From NCBI RefSeq assembly GCF_031582885.1, contig NZ_CP133988.1, positions 1,867,501 through 1,931,500 of the forward strand: a DNA stretch of 64,000 nucleotides, given 5' to 3'. Both the position numbers and the translations under genes were made by a program. The notes under the pieces are model-generated. The model was not told the DNA's origin. It made no database searches and saw only the letters and a program-made list of their open reading frames with translations. The stretch comes from Streptococcus parasanguinis. GTDB taxonomy: Bacteria > Bacillota > Bacilli > Lactobacillales > Streptococcaceae. How positions within the stretch are numbered: the stretch's first letter is position 1; each line of letters opens with the position of its first letter. Of the stretch, positions 54,766 to 63,221 are shown piece after piece.

Positions 54766-55104
54766 TTAATCATCAAAAGGCATAAAGCTATCATGCTGCT
54801 GATAATAATTCAAAGCCTCGACCAAGTCTTGGTGACTAGCATCTGGCTTTTCTTCAAGCGCTACGGTGAGGACATCAATCAACTGTTCTCCATAGTAGAC
54901 TAGCTGAAGATCTTGCTCCGCAACATCTGTCGGGTAGACATCACGGTCATCTACGACATCTGGATAATCCGATATCCAATAGAGCCTATCTAGTGCTAGT
55001 TCTCCATCCTCCTTACCATAGAGGCAAAAATCATCTGAAGAAGACTCGTCCACACGCATCTACTCGATGATCTGCTCTAGTGAAAGTTCTTGGTGTTTCC
55101 GCAT
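54766..55104 (-). pseudogene. DUF7716-like gene interrupted by a nonsense codon
   Basis: From a well-placed ATG (55102-55104, after AAAGGAGAAGAG) the frame reads MRKHQELSLEQIIE, TAG (55060-55062), then ATG and MRVDESSSDDFCLYGKEDG onward to the stop. Without the TAG this would be one 112-residue protein; the C-terminal part (LQLVYYGEQLIDVLTVALEE, ALNYYQQHDSFMPFDD) resembles DUF7716. The ATG directly after the stop could allow reinitiation giving 97 residues. Confidence 0.6.
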
Positions 55105-55208
55105 CTCTTCTCCTTTTTGAGTCTCTCTTTCCATAGTTTGACCTCCATATTACAGGTCCCTTTTAGGCTATCATACCATAAGATTCCCTTTCCATAAAGC
55201 TAAAACAG

Positions 55209-55242
55209 AAAATGAGCCTAGCGGTTTTACTAGACTCATTTT
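55209..55242. terminator. Terminator after the kinase gene
   Basis: AAAATGAG-C-CTAG and CTAG-A-CTCATTTT arms, with T-rich sequence on both sides. It lies between the two-component operon and the immunity array; 55105-55306 holds nothing else. Confidence 0.75.
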
Positions 55243-55306
55243 ATCCTTATTATTTCACTTTATTATTTTCCCTTTTCAACCCATACTGATCGCTCAATCA
55301 ACCGTC

Positions 55307-56665
55307 TTAGACAGAAGTCTTGTCCTGGATCTGTGGGAAAGTCACACGAAAGAGACTTCCTTTTCCTTCTTCAGAGATGATTTTCACCTCTGCTCGATGG
55401 AGGTCTGCAATGTCCTTAATAAAGGACAACCCAAGTCCGATACCACTATTGAGGCCCTTGTTCCGAGAATCCTCCACCTGATAGAAGCGATCCCAAATCT
55501 TGCCCAAATGGTCTGGCGCAATCCCAATACCATCATCCGCTACCTTGAGAACAGCACCAGCTGGACTAGCCACCAAGTGGATGGCAACCTTGGTCTTGGT
55601 AAATTTCACTGCATTGCTCAATAGATTATCCAGCATCCGAGTGACCAAAACAGCATCCCCCTGAATCCAGAGGTCCGGCTGAATGCTCACTTCAAAGGCT
55701 ATGGGGCTTTCGCCCCACTTTCTTTCCTGTCCCTGACAATAATCTGACACCAGGGTTGATAGACAAACGGGTTTTAAATCCGACCACTGCAGGTGTTGGG
55801 TCTTGGATATTTCCAAGATCTGCTCGGTCATCGATTTCATTAATTTAGCCTGCCGATGAATGACCGTCAAAGATTCCTTGGTCTCCTCTAGGTTATCTGC
55901 ATATTTGGAGCCAAACTCACTCTCCGAAACGATGACTGACAGAGGGGTCCGCAACTCATGGGATACATTTTGGTTGAATTGCTTTTCTTTCTCAAAAGTC
56001 GACTGAACAGAAGAAATCAAATTATTAAAGACCTTGGTAAGACGAGACGTTTCTACATAATCCTTCTGATGCTCGGTCGACACGCGCTTACTGTAGTCTC
56101 CGCTCTCTGCAATTTCCTCTGCCATTTGGGTCACCTCTCTGATCGGCAGAAAGGCCTTACGAAGGATCCGACGTCCACCCCAGGCCATCCCAAGGATGGA
56201 CAGAGGAGCTAGAATGGCCAAGGAAAGAAGAAAGATACTTAATTCTCTTCCTAGACCAGAAGCAAGGCGCACGCCCCGTATCCATTTGCCCTCACTTTCA
56301 TTATAGACATCAAAATAATAATAGGTTGCTTGGGAAGAGGTATACGTCGACAATTTCCCAGACTCAAAGCCAGCATTGATATCAAAGCCACTTGGCAGAG
56401 CACCCTGCTCCAACTTCATGTTTTGATTGTAGAGTGCAAAATAATTGCCGTCATCAAAGGGCTCAAATTCCTCAAGGTCTGAAGCTACTTCCATGGTCTT
56501 CTGCTCCAGTTCCCCACGTGAGCTATAGCTGGACCAGGCTCCGGAAATGATAAAAGAAGCACAAAACATAAGAACAAAGAGAAAAGAAACAAAGAGGGTA
56601 TACCACAATGTCACCTTAGAAACGATGGAGGGAGACTTAGAGTCCTTCTTCATTTTTGAAAACAT
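55307..56665 (-). CDS. Sensor histidine kinase
   Basis: 452 residues. Transmembrane helices at about 18-40 and 138-160 bracket a small extracellular sensor; then HAMP, H box (FNQNVSHELRTPLSVI, His near 237), and a HATPase domain with N box (LLSNAVKFTKT), G1 (DDGIGI) and G2 (SGIGLGLSF). It overlaps the regulator gene by 29 bp; an internal ATG (MKKDSK) four codons on is an alternative start. The signal is unknown. Confidence 0.93.
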   Translation of the reverse strand: MFSKMKKDSKSPSIVSKVTLWYTLFVSFLFVLMFCASFIISGAWSSYSSRGELEQKTMEVASDLEEFEPFDDGNYFALYNQNMKLEQGALPSGFDINAGFESGKLSTYTSSQATYYYFDVYNESEGKWIRGVRLASGLGRELSIFLLSLAILAPLSILGMAWGGRRILRKAFLPIREVTQMAEEIAESGDYSKRVSTEHQKDYVETSRLTKVFNNLISSVQSTFEKEKQFNQNVSHELRTPLSVIVSESEFGSKYADNLEETKESLTVIHRQAKLMKSMTEQILEISKTQHLQWSDLKPVCLSTLVSDYCQGQERKWGESPIAFEVSIQPDLWIQGDAVLVTRMLDNLLSNAVKFTKTKVAIHLVASPAGAVLKVADDGIGIAPDHLGKIWDRFYQVEDSRNKGLNSGIGLGLSFIKDIADLHRAEVKIISEEGKGSLFRVTFPQIQDKTSV

Positions 56666-57311
56666 AGCCCATCCCCCTTTTTGTCTGAATAATCGATGGA
56701 TTACCTAATTTTTTGCGGATATTCTTGACTAAAACATCAATGATATTAGACTCTCCAACATAATCAAAATCCCAAATATGCTCACGAATCTGTTCCCGAC
56801 TTAAAACCACATTGGGATGGCGCACCAGACACTCTAGTAACTCATACTCCTTGGAAGTCAGGTCAACCAAAACACCCTTGTGTTGGATGGTCTTTTTTGC
56901 CAGGTCTAAGGAATAGTCACCAAATTGGACCAGGTTGGTCAAGTTTTCTCGATTATTTCGTCTCAGCATGACGCGAATCCGAGCCAGTAATTCATCAAAT
57001 TCAAAGGGTTTGACCAAGTAGTCGTCTGCACCAGCATCCAGTCCTGTTACCTTGTCTTCTAGGCTATCTTTAGCCGTTAGCATCAGAACTGGGGTCTTAA
57101 TCTGATGATTTCTCAAGTAGCTCAATACCCCCAAACCATCTAGCTGCGGCATCATAATATCTGAAATAATCACGTCATACTGGGACACACGAATGTAGTC
57201 CAAGGCCTCCTGACCATCATAGGCCGCATCAACACTATACTGCTGGGTTTTCAGTAATTTAACGATGCTACGATTCAAATCTACTTCGTCTTCAATCACT
57301 AATACTTTCAT
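56637..57311 (-). CDS. OmpR-family response regulator
   Basis: 224 residues from the ATG at 57311, after GGAGTAAG; a GTG two codons earlier is rejected. Receiver domain with phosphoacceptor Asp in ISDIMMPQ (near 51) and Lys in LVKPFEF. Winged-helix output (YELLECLVRHPNVVLSREQI, RGMGYVF). With the kinase and the PepSY gene it forms a three-gene locus; direct repeats before the PepSY gene are candidate binding sites. Confidence 0.94.
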   Translation of the reverse strand: MKVLVIEDEVDLNRSIVKLLKTQQYSVDAAYDGQEALDYIRVSQYDVIISDIMMPQLDGLGVLSYLRNHQIKTPVLMLTAKDSLEDKVTGLDAGADDYLVKPFEFDELLARIRVMLRRNNRENLTNLVQFGDYSLDLAKKTIQHKGVLVDLTSKEYELLECLVRHPNVVLSREQIREHIWDFDYVGESNIIDVLVKNIRKKLGNPSIIQTKRGMGYVFKNEEGL

Positions 57312-57400
57312 AGCCACTTACTCCAAATTTCTTCCCTTATTATACCATGCTTCCATAAAAAATCTCGGCTAGGAAAAGCCTAGTCGAGATCTTACTCTAG

Positions 57401-57970
57401 TTAATCGTGATCCAGCTCCACATCTTCTTCCAATACGGTACCTGTATTGGCATCTAACTCTAACTCAATTTTTTGATTGCCTTCTCGCAAGCTAACGCTA
57501 TAGACAAGTTTACCATCTTCTACATCTAACTCTACTTTTTCGATACTAGCATTCGAGTATTTTGATTTCAGCTGGCTCTCTACCTTAGCCAAGTCCAACT
57601 GAACACTTGCTCCGATTAATTGCTGATCTTCACGATCCTGACTCAGATCCTTAGTTTTTGACTTCAAGATAGCACCAGACTGGCCATCGATCTTATATTC
57701 TTTTTCATTTTTTCCATCCAAGATGGTCACTTCATACACTGCTTTTCCATGTTTTTCTTCTTGCTCGTAGCCAATCACTTTTCCACCCTTAGCTTCTTTC
57801 AGAGCTTTTTCTTGAGCTTGTGCAAGGGTGACAGATGCAGTCACTGTTGAAGAAGTAGTCTTTTTACTTGTTCCAGTATTGGCAAAGGCTACTACAGAGC
57901 CTAGAGCGGCAGTTGATAGAGAGAAGATTGCGAGACTTGCAACGGCTTTTTGTTTAATTGATTTTTTCAT
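57401..57970 (-). CDS. Secreted PepSY-domain protein
   Basis: 189 residues from the ATG at 57970; the in-frame TTG four codons earlier is not preferred. Signal peptide (about 1-31, ending VAFANTG), a Ser/Thr/Lys linker, then two PepSY repeats (ALKEAKGGKVIGYEQEEKHG, KYSNASIEKVELDVEDGKLV). PepSY proteins inhibit or hold proteases or sense envelope state. It lies 90 bp upstream of the regulator gene, so it is probably its target and part of its circuit. Confidence 0.85.
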   Translation of the reverse strand: MKKSIKQKAVASLAIFSLSTAALGSVVAFANTGTSKKTTSSTVTASVTLAQAQEKALKEAKGGKVIGYEQEEKHGKAVYEVTILDGKNEKEYKIDGQSGAILKSKTKDLSQDREDQQLIGASVQLDLAKVESQLKSKYSNASIEKVELDVEDGKLVYSVSLREGNQKIELELDANTGTVLEEDVELDHD

Positions 57971-58020
57971 GTTAGTTTCCAACTTTCTTTTTTTCTTATC
58001 AAGTTCTTCTTGATGATTCT

Positions 58021-58052
58021 ATTTTATCTAAGAAAGATGAATCCAAAATGAA
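58021..58052 (-). promoter_or_regulatory. Promoter and direct-repeat operator of the PepSY gene
   Basis: Minus strand: TTCAT at 58048-58052 and 58037-58041, an 11-bp period, then a TAAAAT -10 at 58021-58026. The repeats occupy the -35 region, a normal place for OmpR-type regulators. The link to the neighbouring response regulator is inference. Confidence 0.45.
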
Positions 58053-58085
58053 TGAGAAAAGATTTTTTAAAAAATTTTTTAAAAA

Positions 58086-58131
58086 AGACTGAGTAAATCG
58101 ACTAGCTATTTGCAACTCGATTTCTCAGTCT
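58086..58131 (-). terminator. Terminator of the SUKH-like gene
   Basis: AGACTGAGTAAATCGA pairs with TCGATTTCTCAGTCT with one bulge; T-rich tail on the minus strand. Confidence 0.8.
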
Positions 58132-58148
58132 CCTTTCTATGTTCTATC

Positions 58149-58481
58149 TTACTCCTCCTGCAAGATCTGATTAATAAAGTCTGCAATTGATTCAGCTACC
58201 TTTTGCATTTCGAGAGAACCTAGCGCACCTAGATCATTTTCATAAATGCTATCGTCCCCATTCTTTTTGAGGAAATAGGCCAGATCCCCATCTTGACCGA
58301 TCATAAAGAAATCTGGTTCATCCTCATCAATCTGGTAGGTTTGATTGCGTTCGGTAAGATCCTCTTTAGCATAGAGGTAAATACCTGTCTCACCAATGTC
58401 ATAACCTGGCTGATCCCCTAAGTCATCAAGAAATACCTGATATCCTTTCGGCAAGGAAAAACCAAAATCATATTCGTGCAT
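58149..58481 (-). CDS. Small SMI1/KNR4 (SUKH)-like protein
   Basis: 110 residues. LPKGYQVFLDDLGDQPGYDI, then PDFFMIGQDGDLAYFLKKNG (the SUKH iPDFf.ig..gD strand pair) and a C-terminal helix SLEMQKVAESIADFINQILQ. RBS GCAGGAGG. Outside the main array, next to the two-component locus. Very acidic. Confidence 0.7.
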   Translation of the reverse strand: MHEYDFGFSLPKGYQVFLDDLGDQPGYDIGETGIYLYAKEDLTERNQTYQIDEDEPDFFMIGQDGDLAYFLKKNGDDSIYENDLGALGSLEMQKVAESIADFINQILQEE

Positions 58482-58508
58482 GCTTTAACCTCCTGCTTTC
58501 TCAGTTCT

Positions 58509-59207
58509 CTATTTCAAACTCCAGCCACCATCAATCGTCAGGATTTGTCCCTGCATGGCAGAGGCCTTCCCACTAGCCAAAAAGAGACTGACTTCTGCCA
58601 CTTCCTCTGGCTCAATCCAGCGTTTGATAGGCGTTTCACTGGCTACCCAGTCTGCTAAACCTCCTGGTTCAAAATCCGCTGCGGTCATGCCTGTTTTAAC
58701 GGCCCCAGGAGCAATGCCAAAGACTTGAATGCCAGATTCTGCATAATCCAACGCCAGCTGTTTGGTAAAGCCTGCTAGAGCATGCTTGGAGGAAGTATAA
58801 GCGTGACCGCCACCTCCTGCTAGGCTAGAAGCAATGGAGCACATATTAATGATGATCCCTTGCTTCTTCTCCAACATTTGAGTCAGATAATGCCGTGTCA
58901 GCTCTACCGGAGTCACATAGTTGATCTCAAAGATTTCCTGAATCTCCTGAGCGCTTTGCTCAAGAAGCGGTTTGTAATCATCCAATACTCCCGCTGTATT
59001 GCACAAGACATCTACCTCAGGACACCAGTCGAAGATTGGTGTCAAATCCAAGATTAAGTCTCGCTGTAAGAAGTGAAAATCGCCTGGCAACTGAGGATCC
59101 GCTCCTTGGTCCACTCCATAAACCTGATAGCCCTTTTCTAAAAACAAACGAGCTTGCGACAGACCAATCCCGGAGCTCACGCCTGTAATCAAGACCCCTT
59201 TAGTCAT
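58509..59207 (-). CDS. Short-chain dehydrogenase/reductase
   Basis: 232 residues. Rossmann fold with GVSSGIG (NADP loop), the catalytic Y-T-S-S-K (Y-X3-K), NTAG near 90, and a C-terminal GQILTIDGG typical of FabG-like enzymes. Substrate unknown. Its ATG overlaps the end of the DUF2829 gene by 8 bp, so the two are coupled. There is no fatty-acid operon around it. Confidence 0.88.
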   Translation of the reverse strand: MTKGVLITGVSSGIGLSQARLFLEKGYQVYGVDQGADPQLPGDFHFLQRDLILDLTPIFDWCPEVDVLCNTAGVLDDYKPLLEQSAQEIQEIFEINYVTPVELTRHYLTQMLEKKQGIIINMCSIASSLAGGGGHAYTSSKHALAGFTKQLALDYAESGIQVFGIAPGAVKTGMTAADFEPGGLADWVASETPIKRWIEPEEVAEVSLFLASGKASAMQGQILTIDGGWSLK

Positions 59208-59436
59208 GTACTTCCACCCAATCTGTCGCTAGAACATCACAAGGGGTTGGACTCCACATGGAGAAACCTTCACCCTCACCAGAGACGTTGATGAGGAAAT
59301 AAGGCGTCACTTCTAGAGCCACCCCATTTTGCTCGATGGTATCAAACAATTGGACATAGTTTTCTGCTCCACCCCAGCCTGTACGTACATATTTTTTCTT
59401 GGCCTTTAAGCCTGGTAAAATCTCTTCAAATGTCAT
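59200..59436 (-). CDS. DUF2829 / Tad2-family protein
   Basis: 78 residues: FEEILPGLKAKKKYVRTGWG near the start and WSPTPCDVLATDWVEV near the end are the DUF2829 marks. Phage members (Tad2) trap the Thoeris signal molecule; chromosomal members of this size are common in Firmicutes without a phage nearby. The role here is unknown. It begins with AAGGAGAAAATC and leads the two-gene unit with the SDR. Confidence 0.75.
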   Translation of the reverse strand: MTFEEILPGLKAKKKYVRTGWGGAENYVQLFDTIEQNGVALEVTPYFLINVSGEGEGFSMWSPTPCDVLATDWVEVHD

Positions 59437-59506
59437 GATTTTCTCCTTTGTTATCTAGTTAACTTTCTCCCTTTATTATACCAAAAAAAGAGCTTTCCCT
59501 ATACAA

Positions 59507-59534
59507 AAAGCCAGAGTTCTTCTACTCTAGCTTT
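59507..59534 (-). terminator. Terminator of the permease gene
   Basis: Minus strand AAAGCTAGAGT-AGAAGA-ACTCTGGCTTT, then TTG and T-rich sequence. Eleven-base arms with one wobble. Confidence 0.85.
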
Positions 59535-59540
59535 CATGTT

Positions 59541-60932
59541 TTATTGATTTTCTTCTGAGTGGCGATAGCCATAACCGAAATAAATTCCGATCCCGATCAA
59601 GAGAGCAACTCCGAAGGCCAGCCAGGTTGATAGGGAATACTGGGTCATAAAGGACACACAGACCACAATCGATAGGATTGGCAAGACTGGAACCAAGGGT
59701 GTTTTAAATTCACCAGGTCCAGGAGCCCCGTGTTCCTTGCGCAATTTCAAGAGGGCAAAGGCCAACATAACTAGGTAAGCCAAGGTACAAATATTTAAAA
59801 AGGAAGCGATACTAGCTAGCGGAAAAACTCCACCAGCAATGGCAGCCATCAATCCAGCGACCAAGGTCGCATTTTTTGGAATTCTAGTTTTTGGATCGAG
59901 CTGTTTCATAGCTTTTGGCAAAAGTCCATCCCGCGCCAAACTGTATATCATCCGTGAAAGGGCAAAGGTCATGGAAATGCAGACGGTGATCAGGGTTAAA
60001 ATCGCTACCAGCGATACATAATTCCCTGCCCAGCCGGCTCCGACCTGACGGAGGGCAAAAGCAACCGCATCATCTACATTTAAGTTCTTAAAAGGAACCA
60101 TGCCGGTCAAAACCAAGGTAACCAAGATATAAAGAACCGTTGTGATCAAAAGACTAAGGACGATGCCGCGAGGAACGTTCTTTTGTGGTTCCTTGATTTC
60201 ATCGACCGCCATTGAAATGGACTCAAAACCAAGAAAGGCAAAGAACATGAGCGAAGCGCCAGCCATAATCCCTGTTTGACCACCATAAATTTCGCCAAAG
60301 CCATAAGGGGCAAAGTTTGCCCAGTTACCAGGATTTAGGTGAAAAATCCCGACAAGAATAAACAAGGCCAGAGCTGAGAACTTGAGTAAGACCAGCAAGG
60401 AATTGAAGCGTAAGACGGCTTTTGCATTCATAAGGACCAAGGCTGTGACTAGGACCATGACCAAAATAGGTAAGAGATCCACATAAGTTCCCGCAGCTGG
60501 ATCAAAAGTCCCATTTAAAGCCGTTGGCAGACGCCAGCCAAGATTGGCCAACAACCCCTTGAAATAAGCAGCCCAACCTGAGGCTACCCCTGATACGGCG
60601 GTCATGAATTCCATCACGGTCAACCAACCTGCAATCCAGGCTGGAAACTCTCCAAAGATGGTATAGAGGTAACTATAGGCTCCACCAGTTGAAGGAATGC
60701 GAGAGGCAAATTCTGCAAAGAAGAGGGCAGATAAACCCACGCAAAATGCCGCAATCACAATCGAAAGGATGAGGGCTGGACCAGCTAAATTCGCCGCTGC
60801 AGTCCCCGTAATCGTGAAGATCCCTGTCCCCACCATGGCACCGATTCCTAAAATAATTAAATCCCACAATCGTAAATGGCAGTTTAACCCTGGGTGAACC
60901 TGTCCCAAAGCCTTTTTTCGAAATAGATTCAT
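59541..60932 (-). CDS. APC-family amino-acid permease (CAT type)
   Basis: 463 residues from the ATG at 60932 after GGGAGAA; the ORF is open further but only through repeat R1. Twelve membrane helices. VGTGIFTITGTAAANLAGPA at the first helix is the APC substrate motif; SRMIYSLARDGLLPK is the loop typical of the cationic-amino-acid/YfnA group. Substrate not assigned. Confidence 0.88.
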   Translation of the reverse strand: MNLFRKKALGQVHPGLNCHLRLWDLIILGIGAMVGTGIFTITGTAAANLAGPALILSIVIAAFCVGLSALFFAEFASRIPSTGGAYSYLYTIFGEFPAWIAGWLTVMEFMTAVSGVASGWAAYFKGLLANLGWRLPTALNGTFDPAAGTYVDLLPILVMVLVTALVLMNAKAVLRFNSLLVLLKFSALALFILVGIFHLNPGNWANFAPYGFGEIYGGQTGIMAGASLMFFAFLGFESISMAVDEIKEPQKNVPRGIVLSLLITTVLYILVTLVLTGMVPFKNLNVDDAVAFALRQVGAGWAGNYVSLVAILTLITVCISMTFALSRMIYSLARDGLLPKAMKQLDPKTRIPKNATLVAGLMAAIAGGVFPLASIASFLNICTLAYLVMLAFALLKLRKEHGAPGPGEFKTPLVPVLPILSIVVCVSFMTQYSLSTWLAFGVALLIGIGIYFGYGYRHSEENQ

Positions 60933-60984
60933 GTATATTCTCCCATCTATTGAGTTTATTCTATCATACTTGGAAGAGAAAAGG

Positions 60985-61166
60985 GAGTGAGACAGAAATC
61001 GGTAATTCGTTAGAATTCGATTTCGTCGTCCCACCTCCGCACAGTTGAGTATGGCTGTAAAAGCTGATGAAATCAGCGTAGTAGAGCCCACTCAACCACT
61101 GCGTCTTGCTCGACAATCCAAAAACAATTGAGGACAATTGAGATGCTAGGACTTTTGTCCCAGCCC
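60985..61166 (-). repeat. Dispersed repeat R1, copy 3 (inverted)
   Basis: Inverted relative to copies 1 and 2; ends GTGAGACAGAAATCGG and ACTTTTGTCCCAG. The middle is the short module (GCTGATGAAATCAGC). It carries an ACAATTGAG repeated near one end (CAATTGAGGACAATTGAG). Between the permease start and the HAAS operon end. Confidence 0.85.
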
Positions 61167-61177
61167 GCCTTTTCTTT

Positions 61178-62008
61178 CTATTTATCACTTTCCGTCCTAT
61201 TCTTTTTCAAAGAACGAATCGTAAACCAATAATAAATAACCAGCCCAAAGATGATGATCACTGTGGGCAGAAGAACTGTCATACCAAGATTCTGAACTCC
61301 TTGTGCCAAGGTCCAGCGATGTAAGAATCCAACCACTAAAAAGGCAATGATAGGAAAGACGAAGGCTCTGCCAAGCTCTTCTTTCCATTGCCAAAGAATG
61401 AGAGCTCCACTAGCTCCTGTCATAAGGAGAGTATCCCATGGATTCGGCACTGTCAACCAAGCAAGTGCTGGTAAGAAACGGACCCCCACGATCTCACTAG
61501 CGAAATAGACTCCTAAAACCAAAACGATTGCCACATGGATTACTTTTTTCGACTTTACTTCTGCAAAAATGAGGCGACGAAGGAGATAGAAGAGTAGCCC
61601 AATTGCTAGGAGTCCCAAAATGATGTCGGTTAAATAGACTAGAGGCTTGAGCACAAGGACCGCTTGTGAAGCAAAATCACTTAAGAGGCGATAAAAAATC
61701 ACAATTCCCGAGATGATCGCCCCATATTTTAGAACAGATCGCGTGGATTCTTTAGGCATGTTCTCTATGATTTGGTCTGCCATTTCCTTTGGATCGAGAC
61801 CAAAATAGTCCTTGGCCGTCCATCCATCCGCTCCTGCTTGCGAAAAATCTAGTGCTAAATTATAGACCTGCTCTCTCAAAGCCTTCTCCTCATATAAGAA
61901 ACCGGCGAAATTGAAATAATCCCATAGATCTTGGAAATAAGCTTGGTCCTCTTGGCTAAAGGTTTGAACCAAAGCCTGCGTTTCTTCATAATAAATAACT
62001 GATGTCAT
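61178..62008 (-). CDS. HAAS-domain membrane protein 2
   Basis: 276 residues from the ATG at 62008 (MTSVIYYEETQALVQTFSQE); the longer ORF is rejected because the ATG overlaps the upstream TGA (ATGA). The N-terminal helical HAAS-type domain (about 1-95) with DGWTAKDYFGLDPKEMADQI is followed by five or six membrane helices. These proteins accompany PadR regulators. Function unknown. Confidence 0.8.
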   Translation of the reverse strand: MTSVIYYEETQALVQTFSQEDQAYFQDLWDYFNFAGFLYEEKALREQVYNLALDFSQAGADGWTAKDYFGLDPKEMADQIIENMPKESTRSVLKYGAIISGIVIFYRLLSDFASQAVLVLKPLVYLTDIILGLLAIGLLFYLLRRLIFAEVKSKKVIHVAIVLVLGVYFASEIVGVRFLPALAWLTVPNPWDTLLMTGASGALILWQWKEELGRAFVFPIIAFLVVGFLHRWTLAQGVQNLGMTVLLPTVIIIFGLVIYYWFTIRSLKKNRTESDK

Positions 62009-62805
62009 CTTTCTTCCCCCTTTCTTTGGAGACGAAATACAACGAAGGTAAGGACTAGTCCTATGAGAGGAAGTAGCCAGCCTAATAAGTGAGCAGTTTC
62101 CTGATTCACAAGACGAATCCAGCATCCCGTAACTAGGAAAGTCAGGCCCATGACTAGTAGACTCGTCATCAAACGCTCCCTGCTTCTATAAGCCATAACC
62201 GCAAACCCAAGTAGGACTAGGACAGCAAGAACAACCGCCCAACCATCTGATAAGAAGAGACTCCCAATGTGGCCAAAATAAATCGAAAATAGTCGTACGA
62301 TGTTCAGAAATACCATCAGGCAGATCACACTGATAAAAATAGCCCAAGACCACTTCATTTCACCATAGCTCTGTTTGGACCAAAGCCACGTGATGAACTG
62401 GCTAAACACCAAGAAATTGAGGAGAATGACAATATAGGTTAAGGGTTCGATTTTCAGTGGTGTCATCCAGGTGAAATCCATTAAATAACGCATGCCAACT
62501 AAGATCACTCCAATTAGGAAGACGAGTCCCACATAAGATCCTAAAGAGCGTTTAGGCAAATCTGAAAGAACTTGATCCACCATCGCCCGTGGATCCTTTC
62601 CAAAATAATCCACTGCCCGAATGCCTTCTTTCTCAGCAACTTTTAGGTCGCAAACCATATTGTAGAGTTGTTCACCAAGTGCTTCATCATCATAAAAATA
62701 GGACTTAGCCCCAATATAAGCGACCATTTTTTTCACATAGGCTTGATCCTCTTTCTTTAAATGAATCAATTCATCTGACATTTTTTCTGTATAACTTTCT
62801 ACCAT
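62005..62805 (-). CDS. HAAS-domain membrane protein 1
   Basis: 266 residues from the ATG at 62805, after GGAGGGAG. Same layout as its neighbour: N-terminal helical domain (EGIRAVDYFGKDPRAMVDQV matches DGWTAKDYFGLDPKEMADQI) and six membrane helices. The ATG overlaps the padR stop. Two paralogs in one operon suggest a heteromeric membrane complex. Confidence 0.8.
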   Translation of the reverse strand: MVESYTEKMSDELIHLKKEDQAYVKKMVAYIGAKSYFYDDEALGEQLYNMVCDLKVAEKEGIRAVDYFGKDPRAMVDQVLSDLPKRSLGSYVGLVFLIGVILVGMRYLMDFTWMTPLKIEPLTYIVILLNFLVFSQFITWLWSKQSYGEMKWSWAIFISVICLMVFLNIVRLFSIYFGHIGSLFLSDGWAVVLAVLVLLGFAVMAYRSRERLMTSLLVMGLTFLVTGCWIRLVNQETAHLLGWLLPLIGLVLTFVVFRLQRKGEER

Positions 62806-63128
62806 TCTTCTCCCTCCTTCTTGATACGTTCTACTTTTGTGACTAGCTCCTGCCACTGGTCCCAAAATTCCCCTAAACGCTCTTTTCCAGCATCGCTGAG
62901 TGAAAAATACTTACGATCGGGACCATCTGGAGACGGCCTCATTTCCCCATGAATAATTCCTTGTTTTTCTAATTTTTGAAGTAGGGGATAAATGGTCCCA
63001 GCGACAATCTTATCAAATCCCATCTCTTTGAGACTTTGAATCAATTCGTAACCATAGATGGCCTTTTTGGAAATAATCTCCAGCACACAGCCCTCCAAGA
63101 CTCCCTTTAGTAATTGGGACTCCTTCAT
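62799..63128 (-). CDS. PadR-family transcriptional regulator
   Basis: 109 residues from the ATG at 63128 (MKESQLLKGVLEGCVLEIIS), after AGAGGTG; the longer start lacks a site. Winged helix with YGYELIQSLKEMGF, then GTIYPLLQKLEKQGII (recognition helix) and KYFSLSDAGKERL. Represses its own operon through the inverted repeat at 63164-63221, by inference. It overlaps the next gene by 7 bp. Confidence 0.93.
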   Translation of the reverse strand: MKESQLLKGVLEGCVLEIISKKAIYGYELIQSLKEMGFDKIVAGTIYPLLQKLEKQGIIHGEMRPSPDGPDRKYFSLSDAGKERLGEFWDQWQELVTKVERIKKEGEEW

Positions 63129-63163
63129 CCTTCTCACCTCTTTCTTCACATATTCACTAGTTT

Positions 63164-63221
63164 GTTTTACATACTAGTTTATTCACTATCAGTATACTCT
63201 TTCTCAACTAGTATGTAAAGC
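63164..63221 (-). promoter_or_regulatory. padR promoter flanked by an inverted-repeat operator
   Basis: GTTTTACATACTAGTT (63164-63179) and AACTAGTATGTAAAGC (63206-63221) form 16-base inverted arms with one mismatch, 26 bp apart. The minus-strand promoter TTTACA (63214-63219), 17 bp, TATACT (63191-63196) lies between them, with -35 inside the right arm. Strong signature of autorepression. Confidence 0.8.

Noticed and set aside
42609..55104. CRISPR array, prophage or integrative element
   Set aside because: No regular short repeats with spacers, no integrase, capsid, portal, or relaxase genes were found. Repeats here are whole-gene duplications.
59200..59436. Evidence for a Thoeris defense locus nearby
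   Set aside because: No ThsA or ThsB (TIR/SIR2-SLOG) genes are seen in the window.
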